From an uncultured Prevotella sp. (GTDB lineage: Bacteria; Bacteroidota; Bacteroidia; Bacteroidales; Bacteroidaceae), in assembly GCA_905233245.1 (NCBI GenBank), contig CAJODK010000014.1, forward strand, positions 1 to 64,000: 64,000 nt of DNA, given 5' to 3'. Within the stretch, counting starts at the first letter, position 1. Each line of letters begins with the position of its first letter. Shown in pieces: positions 47,252 through 58,926 of the stretch. Both the position numbers and the translations under genes were made by a program. Below the pieces are notes generated by a model. That model searched no databases. It saw only the letters and a list, made by a program, of their open reading frames with translations, and had not been told where the DNA came from.

Positions 47252-48184
47252 TTATCTCCTTCTGAAGGCTCGGGTGCGGGTGGCGATATTCCTGGCGAGG
47301 CAGTCACTGTAGAGCCAGGGTTCGCAGCTGTGGATGTCACCGACATTGATGAATCCGCGGTAGGCGGGGTACTCGGTGGCGCTGTAGCCGGTGGCTACGA
47401 GGACATGGTACTCGGGAGAGAGGGTGACGGTGATAGTGTCGTGGAGCGTGGCGGGGGTGGCGTCGGTGCGCCAGTTGACGGGATTGATGCAGACATCGGA
47501 GGCGGAGATGATGGGTACGATGTACCTGACGTCCTTCACGGTGTTGTAGCAGATGGTGACGCCTGTATCTGACTCGCCCTGGGCTGGACGGATGCGGGGA
47601 CAGGAGGATATATCGGCCTGCGTCACCTTGTACCCCAGAACATAGGCGGCTGCCAACTGCTGATAGGTAGTGTCGGAGATGTGCTTGAGGAGTTCTACGA
47701 CGGCTCTGCCACCCTGACTGAATCCTGCTATGATGAGGGGACGGCGCTGGTCGCGATGTGCCTGGAAATAGTCGAAGGCGTCACGGACATCGTCCATCGC
47801 CACGGAGAGGCGCTGGGTGAGGGTGTCCTCATTCTGCGTCAGCCACGCATCAATGGTGGTGTGGCGGTAGTAGGGTGCGAAGAAACGGTTGCCTGGCAAC
47901 ATATAGCGTGCTACCTTGTTGATTTCTATCGCCATGTGACTGCGGTGCGCTGCGCTCCACACGTCGGCGTAGTGGCAGGGTCGTCCGTCCGTGGTAGTCC
48001 AGTCTTCTTCCCACGTAGATACGACATAGAAGACGTCGGCTCCCGTGCCGTCGGCATCACCGTCGGCTGTCACCCACATTGTGGTGTCGCGGTAGTCGGG
48101 TGCTTGGGGAACGAAGTCTGCCGCCCACGTTCCCTGTGCCACTATGCACAGGAGTATGATTATGAGGTGTATTCTGTGAGACAT
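47252..48184 (-). CDS. Alpha/beta hydrolase, DUF3089-like, secreted
   Basis: Signal peptide; RRPLIIAGFSQGGRAVVELLKH. Confidence 0.7.
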   Translation of the reverse strand: MSHRIHLIIILLCIVAQGTWAADFVPQAPDYRDTTMWVTADGDADGTGADVFYVVSTWEEDWTTTDGRPCHYADVWSAAHRSHMAIEINKVARYMLPGNRFFAPYYRHTTIDAWLTQNEDTLTQRLSVAMDDVRDAFDYFQAHRDQRRPLIIAGFSQGGRAVVELLKHISDTTYQQLAAAYVLGYKVTQADISSCPRIRPAQGESDTGVTICYNTVKDVRYIVPIISASDVCINPVNWRTDATPATLHDTITVTLSPEYHVLVATGYSATEYPAYRGFINVGDIHSCEPWLYSDCLARNIATRTRAFRRR

Positions 48185-49437
48185 TTGTCGAGTTCTGTAG
48201 TGATGGCGTCGGGATCGAGGTGCTGACCGATGAAGACAATCTTCTGGAGACGGTCACCATACTTGTCATCCCAATCGCGGTTGACACCGGGATTGTCAAT
48301 GCGGAACTGACGGAGTTCGTCTTCCGGCATCGTGGCATACCACTGCCCTGCATTGGTGAGTTTGACCTGACGGCCTGCCTGTTCAAAGATATAGCAGAGG
48401 CGTGGCTGGTCCTCAAACCAGCAGAGGCCCTTGGCGCGGATGATACTCTTGGGCCAACGGCGCGCTACGAAGTCATCGAAGAGGGTGATGTCGAATGGTT
48501 TGCGAGCGTAATAGACAAACGAACCGATGCCGTACTCCTCCGTGTGAACGCGTTCATCACCGTTGTGATGGTGATGATGGTGGTGGTGACCACAGGTGCA
48601 CTCGCCTCCGTGATGGCTCTCGCAGTCATCGTCATGGTCGTCATGGTCATCATCATCGTCATCATCGTCATGGTGATGGTGGTGCTCATGCTCGTGCTCA
48701 CCATGCTCCTCAATCTCCTTAATCCACGCTGCTGAGGTGGCTACGTCGTCGAAGTTGAACATGCCCGTACCGAGTATCTCCTCGAAATCCACCTCGCCGT
48801 AGTCGCAGGGGATAATCTTCGCCTTGGGCTGGATGGCGTGGATAATCTGGCGCACGCGCTCCAATTCCTCTGGTGATACCTCGGAAGCCTTGTTGAGGAG
48901 GATGATATTGCAGAACTCTATCTGCTGGATGACGAGATTCTCGATGTCCTCCTCGTCGCGTTTGGAGCCCAGGAGCGACTTGCCGCAACCGAATTCGTCC
49001 TTCATCCTCAGGGCATCAACGACGCTGACGATGCAGTCCAAAAAAGGAGCTACTCCCTCTCCTTGGGAGAGGGCTGGGGAGAGGTTTGGTATAGAACAGA
49101 TAGTCTGGGCGATAGGGGCGGGTTCGCAGATGCCGCTGGCCTCAATGACGAGGTAATCAAACTTCTGCATCTGGGCGATGTCCTGTATCTGCTGTACGAG
49201 GTCCATTTTGAGCGAACAACAGATGCAGCCATTCTGCAGGGCAACGAGCGAGTCGTCCTGTTCGCTGACTATGCCACCCTTTTGTATAAGGTCGGCATCA
49301 ATGTTTACTTCGCCTATATCATTGACTATCACGGCAAAGCGTATGCCTTGCTCGTTCTTGAGTATGCGATTGAGGAGTGTTGTCTTGCCGCTGCCCAGAT
49401 AGCCTGTCAGCAGGAGGATGGGGAGGGAGTTATTCAT
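48160..49437 (-). CDS. CobW/G3E family metallochaperone GTPase with His/Asp-rich loop
   Basis: LTGYLGSGKTTLLNRIL; EHEHHHHHDDDDDDDDHDDHDDDCESHHGGECTCGHHHHHHHH; CobW C-terminal domain. Confidence 0.9.
   Translation of the reverse strand: MNNSLPILLLTGYLGSGKTTLLNRILKNEQGIRFAVIVNDIGEVNIDADLIQKGGIVSEQDDSLVALQNGCICCSLKMDLVQQIQDIAQMQKFDYLVIEASGICEPAPIAQTICSIPNLSPALSQGEGVAPFLDCIVSVVDALRMKDEFGCGKSLLGSKRDEEDIENLVIQQIEFCNIILLNKASEVSPEELERVRQIIHAIQPKAKIIPCDYGEVDFEEILGTGMFNFDDVATSAAWIKEIEEHGEHEHEHHHHHDDDDDDDDHDDHDDDCESHHGGECTCGHHHHHHHHNGDERVHTEEYGIGSFVYYARKPFDITLFDDFVARRWPKSIIRAKGLCWFEDQPRLCYIFEQAGRQVKLTNAGQWYATMPEDELRQFRIDNPGVNRDWDDKYGDRLQKIVFIGQHLDPDAITTELDKCLTEYTS
49053..49086 (-). repeat. Solo palindromic element in frame in the CobW gene (AACCTCTCCCCAGCCCTCTCCCAAGGAGAGGGAG)
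   Basis: Matches element family; encodes NLSPALSQGEG. Confidence 0.75.
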
Positions 49438-49558
49438 TGGTCGTTTGTTTGTTTAGTGGTTTGGTCATTTAGTTGTTTGGAGTGCAAAGGTAATAAAAAA
49501 TTTTGTAATTCGATAAAATCTTTGTACCTTTGCAGAAAATTACACAAAATAAAAGTGC

Positions 49559-51073
49559 ATGATTAAGAAAGTCTTAGTAGCAAATCGTGGTGAGATAGCC
49601 CTGAGAGTGATGCGCTCGTGCTATGAGATGGGCATCAGGAGCGTAGCGGTGTATAGCACTGCTGACCGCACTTCGCGCCACGTACTCTTTGCCAATGAGG
49701 CCGAGTGCATCGGCGGAGCACAGAGTAGCGACAGTTACCTGAATATAGACCACATCATAGCGGCAGCCAAGAAGCACAAGGCTGACGCCATACACCCTGG
49801 ATATGGTTTTCTGAGTGAGAATGCGGAGTTTGCCCGCCGTTGTGAGGCAGAGGGAATCACGTTCATCGGTCCGCGTCCTGAGACGATGGAGGAGATGGGC
49901 GACAAAATCTCTGCCCGCAAGAAGATGATAGAGGCTGGCGTGCCTGTGGTGCCTGGCACCGAGGAACCGCTGAAGAGCGCTGAGGAAGCAGTGAAGGTGG
50001 CCAAGGAGATAGGATTCCCTGTGATGCTGAAAGCCTCTATGGGCGGCGGTGGCAAGGGTATGCGCCTTATCACCAAGGAGGAGGACGTCATCGAGATGTA
50101 CAACGCTGCCAAGAGCGAGGCAATGTCTGGCTTTGGCGATGACACCGTTTATATAGAAAAGTTTGTAGAGGAGCCTCATCACATAGAGTTCCAAATACTG
50201 GGCGACAAGCACGGCAACGTGGTGCACCTCTTCGACCGTGAGTGCTCCGTGCAGCGCCGTCACCAGAAGATAGTGGAGGAGAGTCCGTCACCATTCATCA
50301 ATGACGAGCTACGCAAGGAGATGGGCGAGAAGGCAGTAGCAGCTGCCAAGGCAGTGGGCTACGTAGGTGCGGGCACCATCGAGTTCCTCGTGGACAAGTA
50401 TCATAAGTTCTACTTCCTCGAGATGAACACCCGCCTGCAGGTGGAGCATCCTATCACTGAGGAAGTGGTGGGCGTGGACCTAGTGAAGGAACAGCTCAGA
50501 GTGGCAGCAGGCGAACCGCTGCGATTCAAGCAGGAAGACCTGAGCCAGAGAGGTCACGCCATAGAATGCCGTATATGCGCTGAGGACACTGAGCACAACT
50601 TCATGCCTTCGCCTGGCGTGATACAGCAGTTGACAATACCACAAGGTATAGGCGCGCGCGTGGACTCACACTGCTACGAGGGTTACGAGATACCGATGTA
50701 CTACGACCCGATGATAGGCAAACTGATAGTATGGGCAGTGACACGCGAATACGCCATAGAGCGCATGCGCCGTGCTCTGTACGAATACAAGATTACGGGT
50801 CTGACAACCAATATACGTTATCTGAGAAGGATAATCGATGTGCCCGACTTCAAGAAAGGCAACTACAACACCTATTTCATAGAGCGCAATCAGGAGCGCC
50901 TGCAACCACGCTCGGGCTTCAAGAACGATGCAGAGCCTATGGCGGTAATTGCTGCATACATCGATTACCTGATGAACGTAGATGAGAACAAATCACAAGA
51001 TGCTACCGAGGACAGCACTGCACTGACACGCTGGCGCGCCTTCGGACTGCAGAAAGGAGTATTGAGAGTATAG
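49559..51073 (+). CDS. accC: Biotin carboxylase (acyl-CoA carboxylase)
   Basis: KVLVANRGEIALRVMRSCYEMGI; GGGGKGMR; EMNTRLQVEHPITEEV. Confidence 0.92.
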   Translation: MIKKVLVANRGEIALRVMRSCYEMGIRSVAVYSTADRTSRHVLFANEAECIGGAQSSDSYLNIDHIIAAAKKHKADAIHPGYGFLSENAEFARRCEAEGITFIGPRPETMEEMGDKISARKKMIEAGVPVVPGTEEPLKSAEEAVKVAKEIGFPVMLKASMGGGGKGMRLITKEEDVIEMYNAAKSEAMSGFGDDTVYIEKFVEEPHHIEFQILGDKHGNVVHLFDRECSVQRRHQKIVEESPSPFINDELRKEMGEKAVAAAKAVGYVGAGTIEFLVDKYHKFYFLEMNTRLQVEHPITEEVVGVDLVKEQLRVAAGEPLRFKQEDLSQRGHAIECRICAEDTEHNFMPSPGVIQQLTIPQGIGARVDSHCYEGYEIPMYYDPMIGKLIVWAVTREYAIERMRRALYEYKITGLTTNIRYLRRIIDVPDFKKGNYNTYFIERNQERLQPRSGFKNDAEPMAVIAAYIDYLMNVDENKSQDATEDSTALTRWRAFGLQKGVLRV

Positions 51074-51075
51074 CT

Positions 51076-51603
51076 ATGGAAATACAAGTAGGTGATAAAA
51101 TGGTGGAAGCAACCCTCCTGCAGAAAGAGGGCAACCACGTAAAGGTAGAGATAGACGGCAAGGTGTATGACGTCGATGTGTGTATGGTGGAGAAGAATGT
51201 CTGCTCGCTGATACACAAGGGTACGTCGTACAATGCCCAACTAATGAAGGATGGGGAGGGCAAGCACTATAGCGTGCACCTGAACTATTCAGTCTATGAC
51301 ATCAGCATGCTCGACTCGCAGGCCAAGTACATGCGCATGCGCAAGAACAAGGCTGCTGGTAACACTGGTTTGCAGGCAGACACCATCACGGCGCCTATGC
51401 CTTGCAAGATAGTGAAGATATTCGTAAAGCCTGGCGACGAACTGAAGGCTGGCGACTCCGTACTGACCATGGAAGCCATGAAGATGCAGTCCAACTACAA
51501 AGTGGCTGAGGACTGCACCATCAAGGAAGTATTGGTCAACGAGGGCGACAGCGTGATGGCGAATAAGGTAATGGTGAAACTTGAGTTGAAGGTTGAAAGT
51601 TGA
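51076..51603 (+). CDS. Biotin carboxyl carrier protein
   Basis: ITAPMPCKIVKIFVKPGDELKAGDSVLTMEAMKMQ. Confidence 0.9.
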   Translation: MEIQVGDKMVEATLLQKEGNHVKVEIDGKVYDVDVCMVEKNVCSLIHKGTSYNAQLMKDGEGKHYSVHLNYSVYDISMLDSQAKYMRMRKNKAAGNTGLQADTITAPMPCKIVKIFVKPGDELKAGDSVLTMEAMKMQSNYKVAEDCTIKEVLVNEGDSVMANKVMVKLELKVES

Positions 51604-51609
51604 AAGAAT

Positions 51610-53070
51610 ATGGAAAGAGTACAGAAACCAATAGAGAAACTCTCAGCAAGGGAAAGAATCAACACCCTGCTGGATAAGGATACGTTCGTAGAACTGGACA
51701 AGCACGTGATGCACCGCTGCACGGACTTCGGTATGGAGAAGAAGCGCATCGAGGGCGACGGCGTGATAAGCGGCTATGGCAAGATAGACGGCCGACAGGT
51801 TTTCGTCTATGCCTTTGACTTCGCCGTGCTGGGCGGTTCGCTCAGTGCTGCCAACGCACAGAAGATAGCCAAGGTGCAGGATCTGGCACTCAAGAACGGT
51901 GCGCCAATCATAGGTCTCAATGATTCTGGCGGCGCCCGCATCCAGGAGGGCGTGGAGTCGTTGACAGGTTTTGCTCACATCTTCAAGCGCAACGTGATGG
52001 CTAGTGGTGTGATACCACAGATATCAGCCATCATGGGACCATGCGCCGGAGGTTCGTGCTATTCCCCTGCCCTGACGGACTTCATCCTCATGGTGAAGGA
52101 GCAGAGCCAGATGTTTGTGACGGGTCCTAACGTAGTGAAGGCCGTGACCAACGAGGACGTGGACAAGGAGACACTCGGCGGTGCTATGACGCACAACAGC
52201 GTGAGCGGTGTGAGCCACTTCATCTGCAACGATGACGAAGAGACGCTGATGACCATCAGGGAACTCATCGGATTTATACCTTCTAATAATATGGAGGATG
52301 CGCCGATACACCCTGTGACTGACGAGGTGAGCCGCGTGTGCCACGAACTCGATGAGGTGGTGCCTACAGACCCTAACGTGCCTTACGACATACGCAATAT
52401 CATAGAACCTATCTGCGACCAGCAGTATTTCTTCGAGGTACAGCCAGAGTTTGCCAAAAATATTGTGATAGGTTTCGGCAGAATGGCAGGCAGGACGGTA
52501 GGTTTCGTAGCCAACCAGCCAAACTATCTCGCTGGTGCCCTGGACATCGATGCCAGCGACAAGGCAGCGCGCTTCATACGCTTCTGCGACTGCTTCAACA
52601 TACCTCTCGTAGCCGTAGAGGACGTGCCAGGTTTCCTGCCTGGCGTGGATCAGGAGCACAACGGTATCATACGCCACGGTGCGAAGATAGTATATGCCTT
52701 TGCAGAGGCTACGGTGCCCAAGGTGACGCTGATTACCCGAAAGGCATACGGCGGTGCGTACATCGTGATGAACTCAAAGAGCATCGGTGCTGACGTGAAC
52801 CTCGCCTACCCTACTGCGGAGATTGCCGTAATGGGTGCTGAGGGTGCCTGCAACATACTCTACCGCAAGGCAACGCCAGAGGAGCGTGAGGAGAAAATAG
52901 CTGAATACAGGGATAAGTTTGCCAACCCAATGCCGGCAGCCCGTCTGGGATACATCGATGAAATCATCCAGCCATGCGACACCCGCATCAGACTGATTCA
53001 GGCGCTGGAGATGAGTCGCAATAAGAACGAGAGCAACCCACCGAAGAAGCATGGGAATATGCCTCTTTAA
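51610..53070 (+). CDS. Acyl-CoA (methylmalonyl/propionyl-CoA) carboxyltransferase subunit
   Basis: MERVQKPIEKLSARERINTLLD; GPCAGGSCYSPALTDF; VPGFLPGVDQEHNGIIRHGAK. Confidence 0.9.
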   Translation: MERVQKPIEKLSARERINTLLDKDTFVELDKHVMHRCTDFGMEKKRIEGDGVISGYGKIDGRQVFVYAFDFAVLGGSLSAANAQKIAKVQDLALKNGAPIIGLNDSGGARIQEGVESLTGFAHIFKRNVMASGVIPQISAIMGPCAGGSCYSPALTDFILMVKEQSQMFVTGPNVVKAVTNEDVDKETLGGAMTHNSVSGVSHFICNDDEETLMTIRELIGFIPSNNMEDAPIHPVTDEVSRVCHELDEVVPTDPNVPYDIRNIIEPICDQQYFFEVQPEFAKNIVIGFGRMAGRTVGFVANQPNYLAGALDIDASDKAARFIRFCDCFNIPLVAVEDVPGFLPGVDQEHNGIIRHGAKIVYAFAEATVPKVTLITRKAYGGAYIVMNSKSIGADVNLAYPTAEIAVMGAEGACNILYRKATPEEREEKIAEYRDKFANPMPAARLGYIDEIIQPCDTRIRLIQALEMSRNKNESNPPKKHGNMPL

Positions 53071-53089
53071 GGTTTAAAGGTTATAAGGG

Positions 53090-53848
53090 TCAGGGCATCT
53101 GAGATGCCTTGACCTTTTTAAATAGTTCGGAAGCGAAGACAAGGTCGTTGAGGTCTTCATTGGTAGAAGCCATAACACCTGCGGAATTACCCTTCCATCC
53201 TACCTTGCCCTTGCTGATAAAGACGATGTTCTCACCAATGCCGAGAACGGAGTTCATATCATGAGTATTGATGATGGTCGTGATACCATACTCCTGAGTG
53301 ATACTGTGCAGGAGTTGGTCGATGACCAGCGACGTCTTAGGGTCGAGACCCGAATTGGGTTCGTCGCAGAAGAGATACTTAGGATTCATCACTATAGCAC
53401 GTGCTATAGCCACACGCTTCTGCATACCACCAGATATCTCGCCAGGGTACTTGCCACCAGCGTCAGTGAGGTTCACACGGTCGAGGCATTCCTGAGCACG
53501 CTGCTTGCGCTCACGATAGGTCTTGTGAGAGAACATATCGAGAGGGAACATCACATTCTCAAGTACGGAGAGAGAGTCGAATAGAGCGGCAGACTGGAAT
53601 ATCATGCCCATCTCACGACGCATAGCGACACGCTCGTGTTTGTTCAACTTGACAAAATCACGTCCGTCGTAGAGTATCTCGCCACTCGTAGGGGTAAAGA
53701 GGCCAACGAGATTCTTCATCAGCACCGTCTTGCCTGAACCCGACTGTCCGATGATGAGATTGGTCTTACCAGGCTCAAAGTCGGCATTGATATCATGGAG
53801 AACCACACGGTCGTCAAACTGCTTATATAGATGTTTTACTTCAATCAT
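53090..53848 (-). CDS. ABC transporter ATP-binding protein, MlaF-like
   Basis: IGQSGSGKTVLMKNLVGL; EISGGMQKRVAIARAI. Confidence 0.85.
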   Translation of the reverse strand: MIEVKHLYKQFDDRVVLHDINADFEPGKTNLIIGQSGSGKTVLMKNLVGLFTPTSGEILYDGRDFVKLNKHERVAMRREMGMIFQSAALFDSLSVLENVMFPLDMFSHKTYRERKQRAQECLDRVNLTDAGGKYPGEISGGMQKRVAIARAIVMNPKYLFCDEPNSGLDPKTSLVIDQLLHSITQEYGITTIINTHDMNSVLGIGENIVFISKGKVGWKGNSAGVMASTNEDLNDLVFASELFKKVKASQMP

Positions 53849-54594
53849 GACAATAGCTGTGTTAGGAAGACATCTGCGAATAGAATAAGTATAGAACTAT
53901 TGACCACAGCAGAGGTGCTGGCCTTGCCTACCTCTACCGAACCGCCCTCAACGGTATATCCGCAGAAGGATGATACGGAGGCGATGATGAAGGCGAAGAC
54001 GAGACTCTTAATGATAGACATCCAAACAAACCAAGAATTGAAGGAATGCTGGAGACCGAGGGTGAGGTCGTCAGGAGGCAGCACATGGCCGATATATGCA
54101 GTGGCATAGGCTCCGAGAAAACCCGTGACATCAGCAAAGATGACAAGACAGGGCATGAGAGTTATAAGGCCCAGTATCTTTGGAGTGATGAGGTAATTGG
54201 CAGAGTTGATACCCATGATATCAAGAGCGTCTATCTGCTGCGTGACACGCATGGTGCCCAGTTCGGAGGCGATATTACTGCCTACCTTGCCTGCTAGGAT
54301 GAGACACATGATAGAGGAAGAAAACTCCAGGAGCATAATCTCACGAGTGGTGTAACCACTCACCCAGCGAGGCATCCAGGGAGACTGGATATTGAGTTTC
54401 ATCTGGATGCAGATAACTGCACCGATGAAGAAAGAGATGAGGAGCACTATGCCAATGGAATCGACACCCAACTGCTGCATCTCCTTGATATACTGCTTGC
54501 CGAAGAGTCTCCAACGGTCAGGAATAGCCATGCAACGCCACATGAGTTGCAGGTATTTACCCAGTATGTGTAGATAATTAAAAGGGAATATCAT
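53845..54594 (-). CDS. ABC transporter permease, MlaE-like
   Basis: MlaE-type multi-TM; LAGKVGSNIASELGTMRVTQQIDALDIMGIN. Confidence 0.88.
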   Translation of the reverse strand: MIFPFNYLHILGKYLQLMWRCMAIPDRWRLFGKQYIKEMQQLGVDSIGIVLLISFFIGAVICIQMKLNIQSPWMPRWVSGYTTREIMLLEFSSSIMCLILAGKVGSNIASELGTMRVTQQIDALDIMGINSANYLITPKILGLITLMPCLVIFADVTGFLGAYATAYIGHVLPPDDLTLGLQHSFNSWFVWMSIIKSLVFAFIIASVSSFCGYTVEGGSVEVGKASTSAVVNSSILILFADVFLTQLLS

Positions 54595-54614
54595 GTTACA
54601 ATATTTGTTAAAAG

Positions 54615-54665
54615 CGATGCAAAGGTACGAAAAAAAAATATTTTTTTAGTAACTTTGCAGTCAAA
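54615..54665. promoter_or_regulatory. Divergent promoters (mlaE-like / guaB)
   Basis: gcaaaggtacg...tagtaactttgcag. Confidence 0.55.
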
Positions 54666-54674
54666 ATACTCTAA

Positions 54675-56164
<1,490 letters not shown>

Positions 56165-56165
<1 letters not shown>

Positions 56166-57577
56166 TGAAACGACTTTTTTTAGCAATATTCACTCTATTT
56201 ACTCTTCACTCTTTCGCACAGAATGACCCTACCGTGATGACCATCAACGGTAAGGCGATACCACAGTCGGAATTTGTGTATTCATACAAGAAGAACAACG
56301 GCCCAGACGTGATAGAGCAGAAGACCGTGAAGGAGTACGTGGACCTCTTCATCAATTACAAACTGAAAGTGGAAGCTGCGCTGGATGCCCACTATGACAC
56401 TCTGACCTCCTATAACAAGGAATTTCGTCAGTATCGTGACCAGCAGGTACTGCCAACCCTCATCAATGATGCTGATGTGGAGCAGGAGGCTATCAAGATA
56501 TACAATGACACAAAGGAGCGTATCGGTGCCGACGGTCTAGTACTGCCACAGCATATCCTGCTGATGACAGGTCAGAATCCCTCCGACTCACTGATGGCAG
56601 CCAGCAAGGCTAAGGCAGACTCTCTGTATGATGCTCTGAAGAAGGGTACGGATTTTGCAGAGGCGGCTAAGAAGTACAGCCAGGACCCTGGTTCGGCTCA
56701 GCGTGGCGGCGAGATAGGATGGATAAGTCGCGGACAAACCCTGAAGGCCTTTGATGATGCAGCATTCTCTCTCAAGAAGGGCGAGATGTCACAGCCTGTA
56801 CTCTCAGAAGTGGGTTACCATATCATCAAGATAAAAGACAAGAAGCAGTTGGAGCCATACGACTCTTTGCGCAGTGACATCATGACCTTCATAGAGCGTC
56901 GCAACCTGCGTCAGGAGATAGCCAAGAATCGTCTGAAGGCTATCGCTGAGGATAAGAAGGAGAGCGAGCAACAGGTGATGGATATGCGTGCAGACTCTAT
57001 CTCTGCCATCGATCAGGATATGAAGTATCTCATACAGGAATATCACGACGGTCTGCTGCTCTATGAGGCAAGCAATCGTGAGGTATGGGAAAAGGCGGCA
57101 AACGACGAGGCTGGATTGCAGAAGTTCTTCAAGAAGAACAAGAAGAAGTATGTATGGGACGAACCTCGCTTCAAGGGTATAGCATATCACACCAAGGACG
57201 CTGCTGACATCAAAGCAGTGCAGAAGGCCGTGAAAGGCAAGAAGTTCGATGAATGGGCACAGATACTGCGCACCACATTCAACAACGATTCCGTACTGCG
57301 CATCCGTGTGAACAAAGGCATCTTCAAGAAAGGTGACAATGGACTTGTGGATAAGATGGAGTTTGGTGTGGCTGACGCCAAGGTAAAGAATATCAAGGGA
57401 TTCCCTCATACTGCTGTCTTCGGCAAGAAACTCACCACCCCAGAGGAGATGAGCGACGTCAAGGCTCTCGTGGTAGCAGACTATCAGGAGCAGATGGAGA
57501 AAGCATGGGTGGAGGCTCTCCGTGCCAAATACCCCGTAGAGGTGAATTGGGAACTCATTGAAAAAATAAAGGATTGA
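56165..57577 (+). CDS. Peptidylprolyl isomerase, parvulin/PpiC type
   Basis: FAEAAKKYSQDPGSAQRGGEIGWISRGQ. Confidence 0.85.
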
Positions 57578-58926
57578 AAAAGCTATTAACCATATTGCTG
57601 TGTATCCTGACAGGAGCAATTGTTTCTGCTCAGGATATCAACTACATCGACGAAGTAGTGTGGGTGGTAGGCGACGAAGCTATACTGCGCTCGGACATTG
57701 AGATGACACGTATGCAGGCCGAACAGGAAGGTGTGAAATGGGATGGAGACCCAGACTGTCGCATACCTGAGCAGTTGGCCGTGCAGAAACTATTCCTCAA
57801 CCAAGCTGCGATAGACAGTATCGAAGTGACGGAGAGTGAGATAATGCAGGGCGTGGATCAGCAGATTAACGCATGGATTCAGATGGTGGGTTCGAAGGAG
57901 AAACTGGAGGAATACCGCAAACAGAGTGTTACCCAGATGCGAAGTGACCTGCATGATGAATTTAAGAATCGTGAACTGATACAGCGCATGCGTCGCAAAC
58001 TGGTGGAGAACGTCAAGGTGACACCTGCGGACGTAAAGGAATATTTCCGTGACCAGCCACAGGATAGTGTGCCTATGGTGCCTACCACCGTGGAGGTGCA
58101 GATTATCACCATGCAACCACGCATTCCTATTGATGAGATAAACAGAGTGAAAGACCGCCTGCGTGACTTTACCGACCGCGTGCAGAGCGGCAGGACAAGT
58201 TTCTCTACTCTTGCGAGGATGTATTCCGAGGACCCTGGCAGTGCTGCACAGGGTGGCGAACTGGGATTCACGGGCAGGGGAATGTTGGACCCGAACTTCG
58301 CTTCTGTGGCATTCAATCTGAGTGACCCTAAGAAGATTTCAAAGATAGTGGAGTCTGAATACGGATTCCATATCATACAGCTCATCGAGAAGCGCGGTGA
58401 CAAGATTAACTGCCGTCATATCCTGATGAAACCACGTGTGGCACAGTCAGACATCGACTCTACTATGGTACACATGCAGAAACTGACCGACGACCTCAAC
58501 GCCAAGAAATTTGAATTTGACGATGTCGTAGCCCTTCTCTCCGATGACAAGGACACAAAGAACAACAGAGGTCTGATGTCTAACAATTCTGAGAATGGAC
58601 GCACATCGCGCTTCGAGATGAAAGACCTGCCTACTGAGGTGGCACGACAGATAGAAACTCTCTCTGTAGATCAGGTTTCTAAGCCATTTACTATGGTTAA
58701 TGCGAGAGGCAAGACCGTATGCGCCATAGTGAAACTCAAGAGCAGGACACCAGCTCACAGAGCTACCATACAAGAGGATTTCCAAGTGCTCAGCAACGTA
58801 GTGCTCAACAAAAGACGTGAGGATACCATAAAAGAGTGGGTCAAAAACAAGATAAAGACCACCTACGTCAAGATGGATGACCGCTACAAGAACTGCAACT
58901 TTGAATATGAAGGATGGGTGAAATAA
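57574..58926 (+). CDS. SurA-like peptidylprolyl isomerase
   Basis: Signal peptide; LARMYSEDPGSAAQGGELGFTGRGML. Confidence 0.85.
   Translation: MKKLLTILLCILTGAIVSAQDINYIDEVVWVVGDEAILRSDIEMTRMQAEQEGVKWDGDPDCRIPEQLAVQKLFLNQAAIDSIEVTESEIMQGVDQQINAWIQMVGSKEKLEEYRKQSVTQMRSDLHDEFKNRELIQRMRRKLVENVKVTPADVKEYFRDQPQDSVPMVPTTVEVQIITMQPRIPIDEINRVKDRLRDFTDRVQSGRTSFSTLARMYSEDPGSAAQGGELGFTGRGMLDPNFASVAFNLSDPKKISKIVESEYGFHIIQLIEKRGDKINCRHILMKPRVAQSDIDSTMVHMQKLTDDLNAKKFEFDDVVALLSDDKDTKNNRGLMSNNSENGRTSRFEMKDLPTEVARQIETLSVDQVSKPFTMVNARGKTVCAIVKLKSRTPAHRATIQEDFQVLSNVVLNKRREDTIKEWVKNKIKTTYVKMDDRYKNCNFEYEGWVK

Noticed and set aside
53090-54594. Incomplete Mla system (no MCE/MlaD gene adjacent) as a novelty
   Set aside because: Partner genes are often unlinked in Bacteroidetes and the rest of the genome is not visible.
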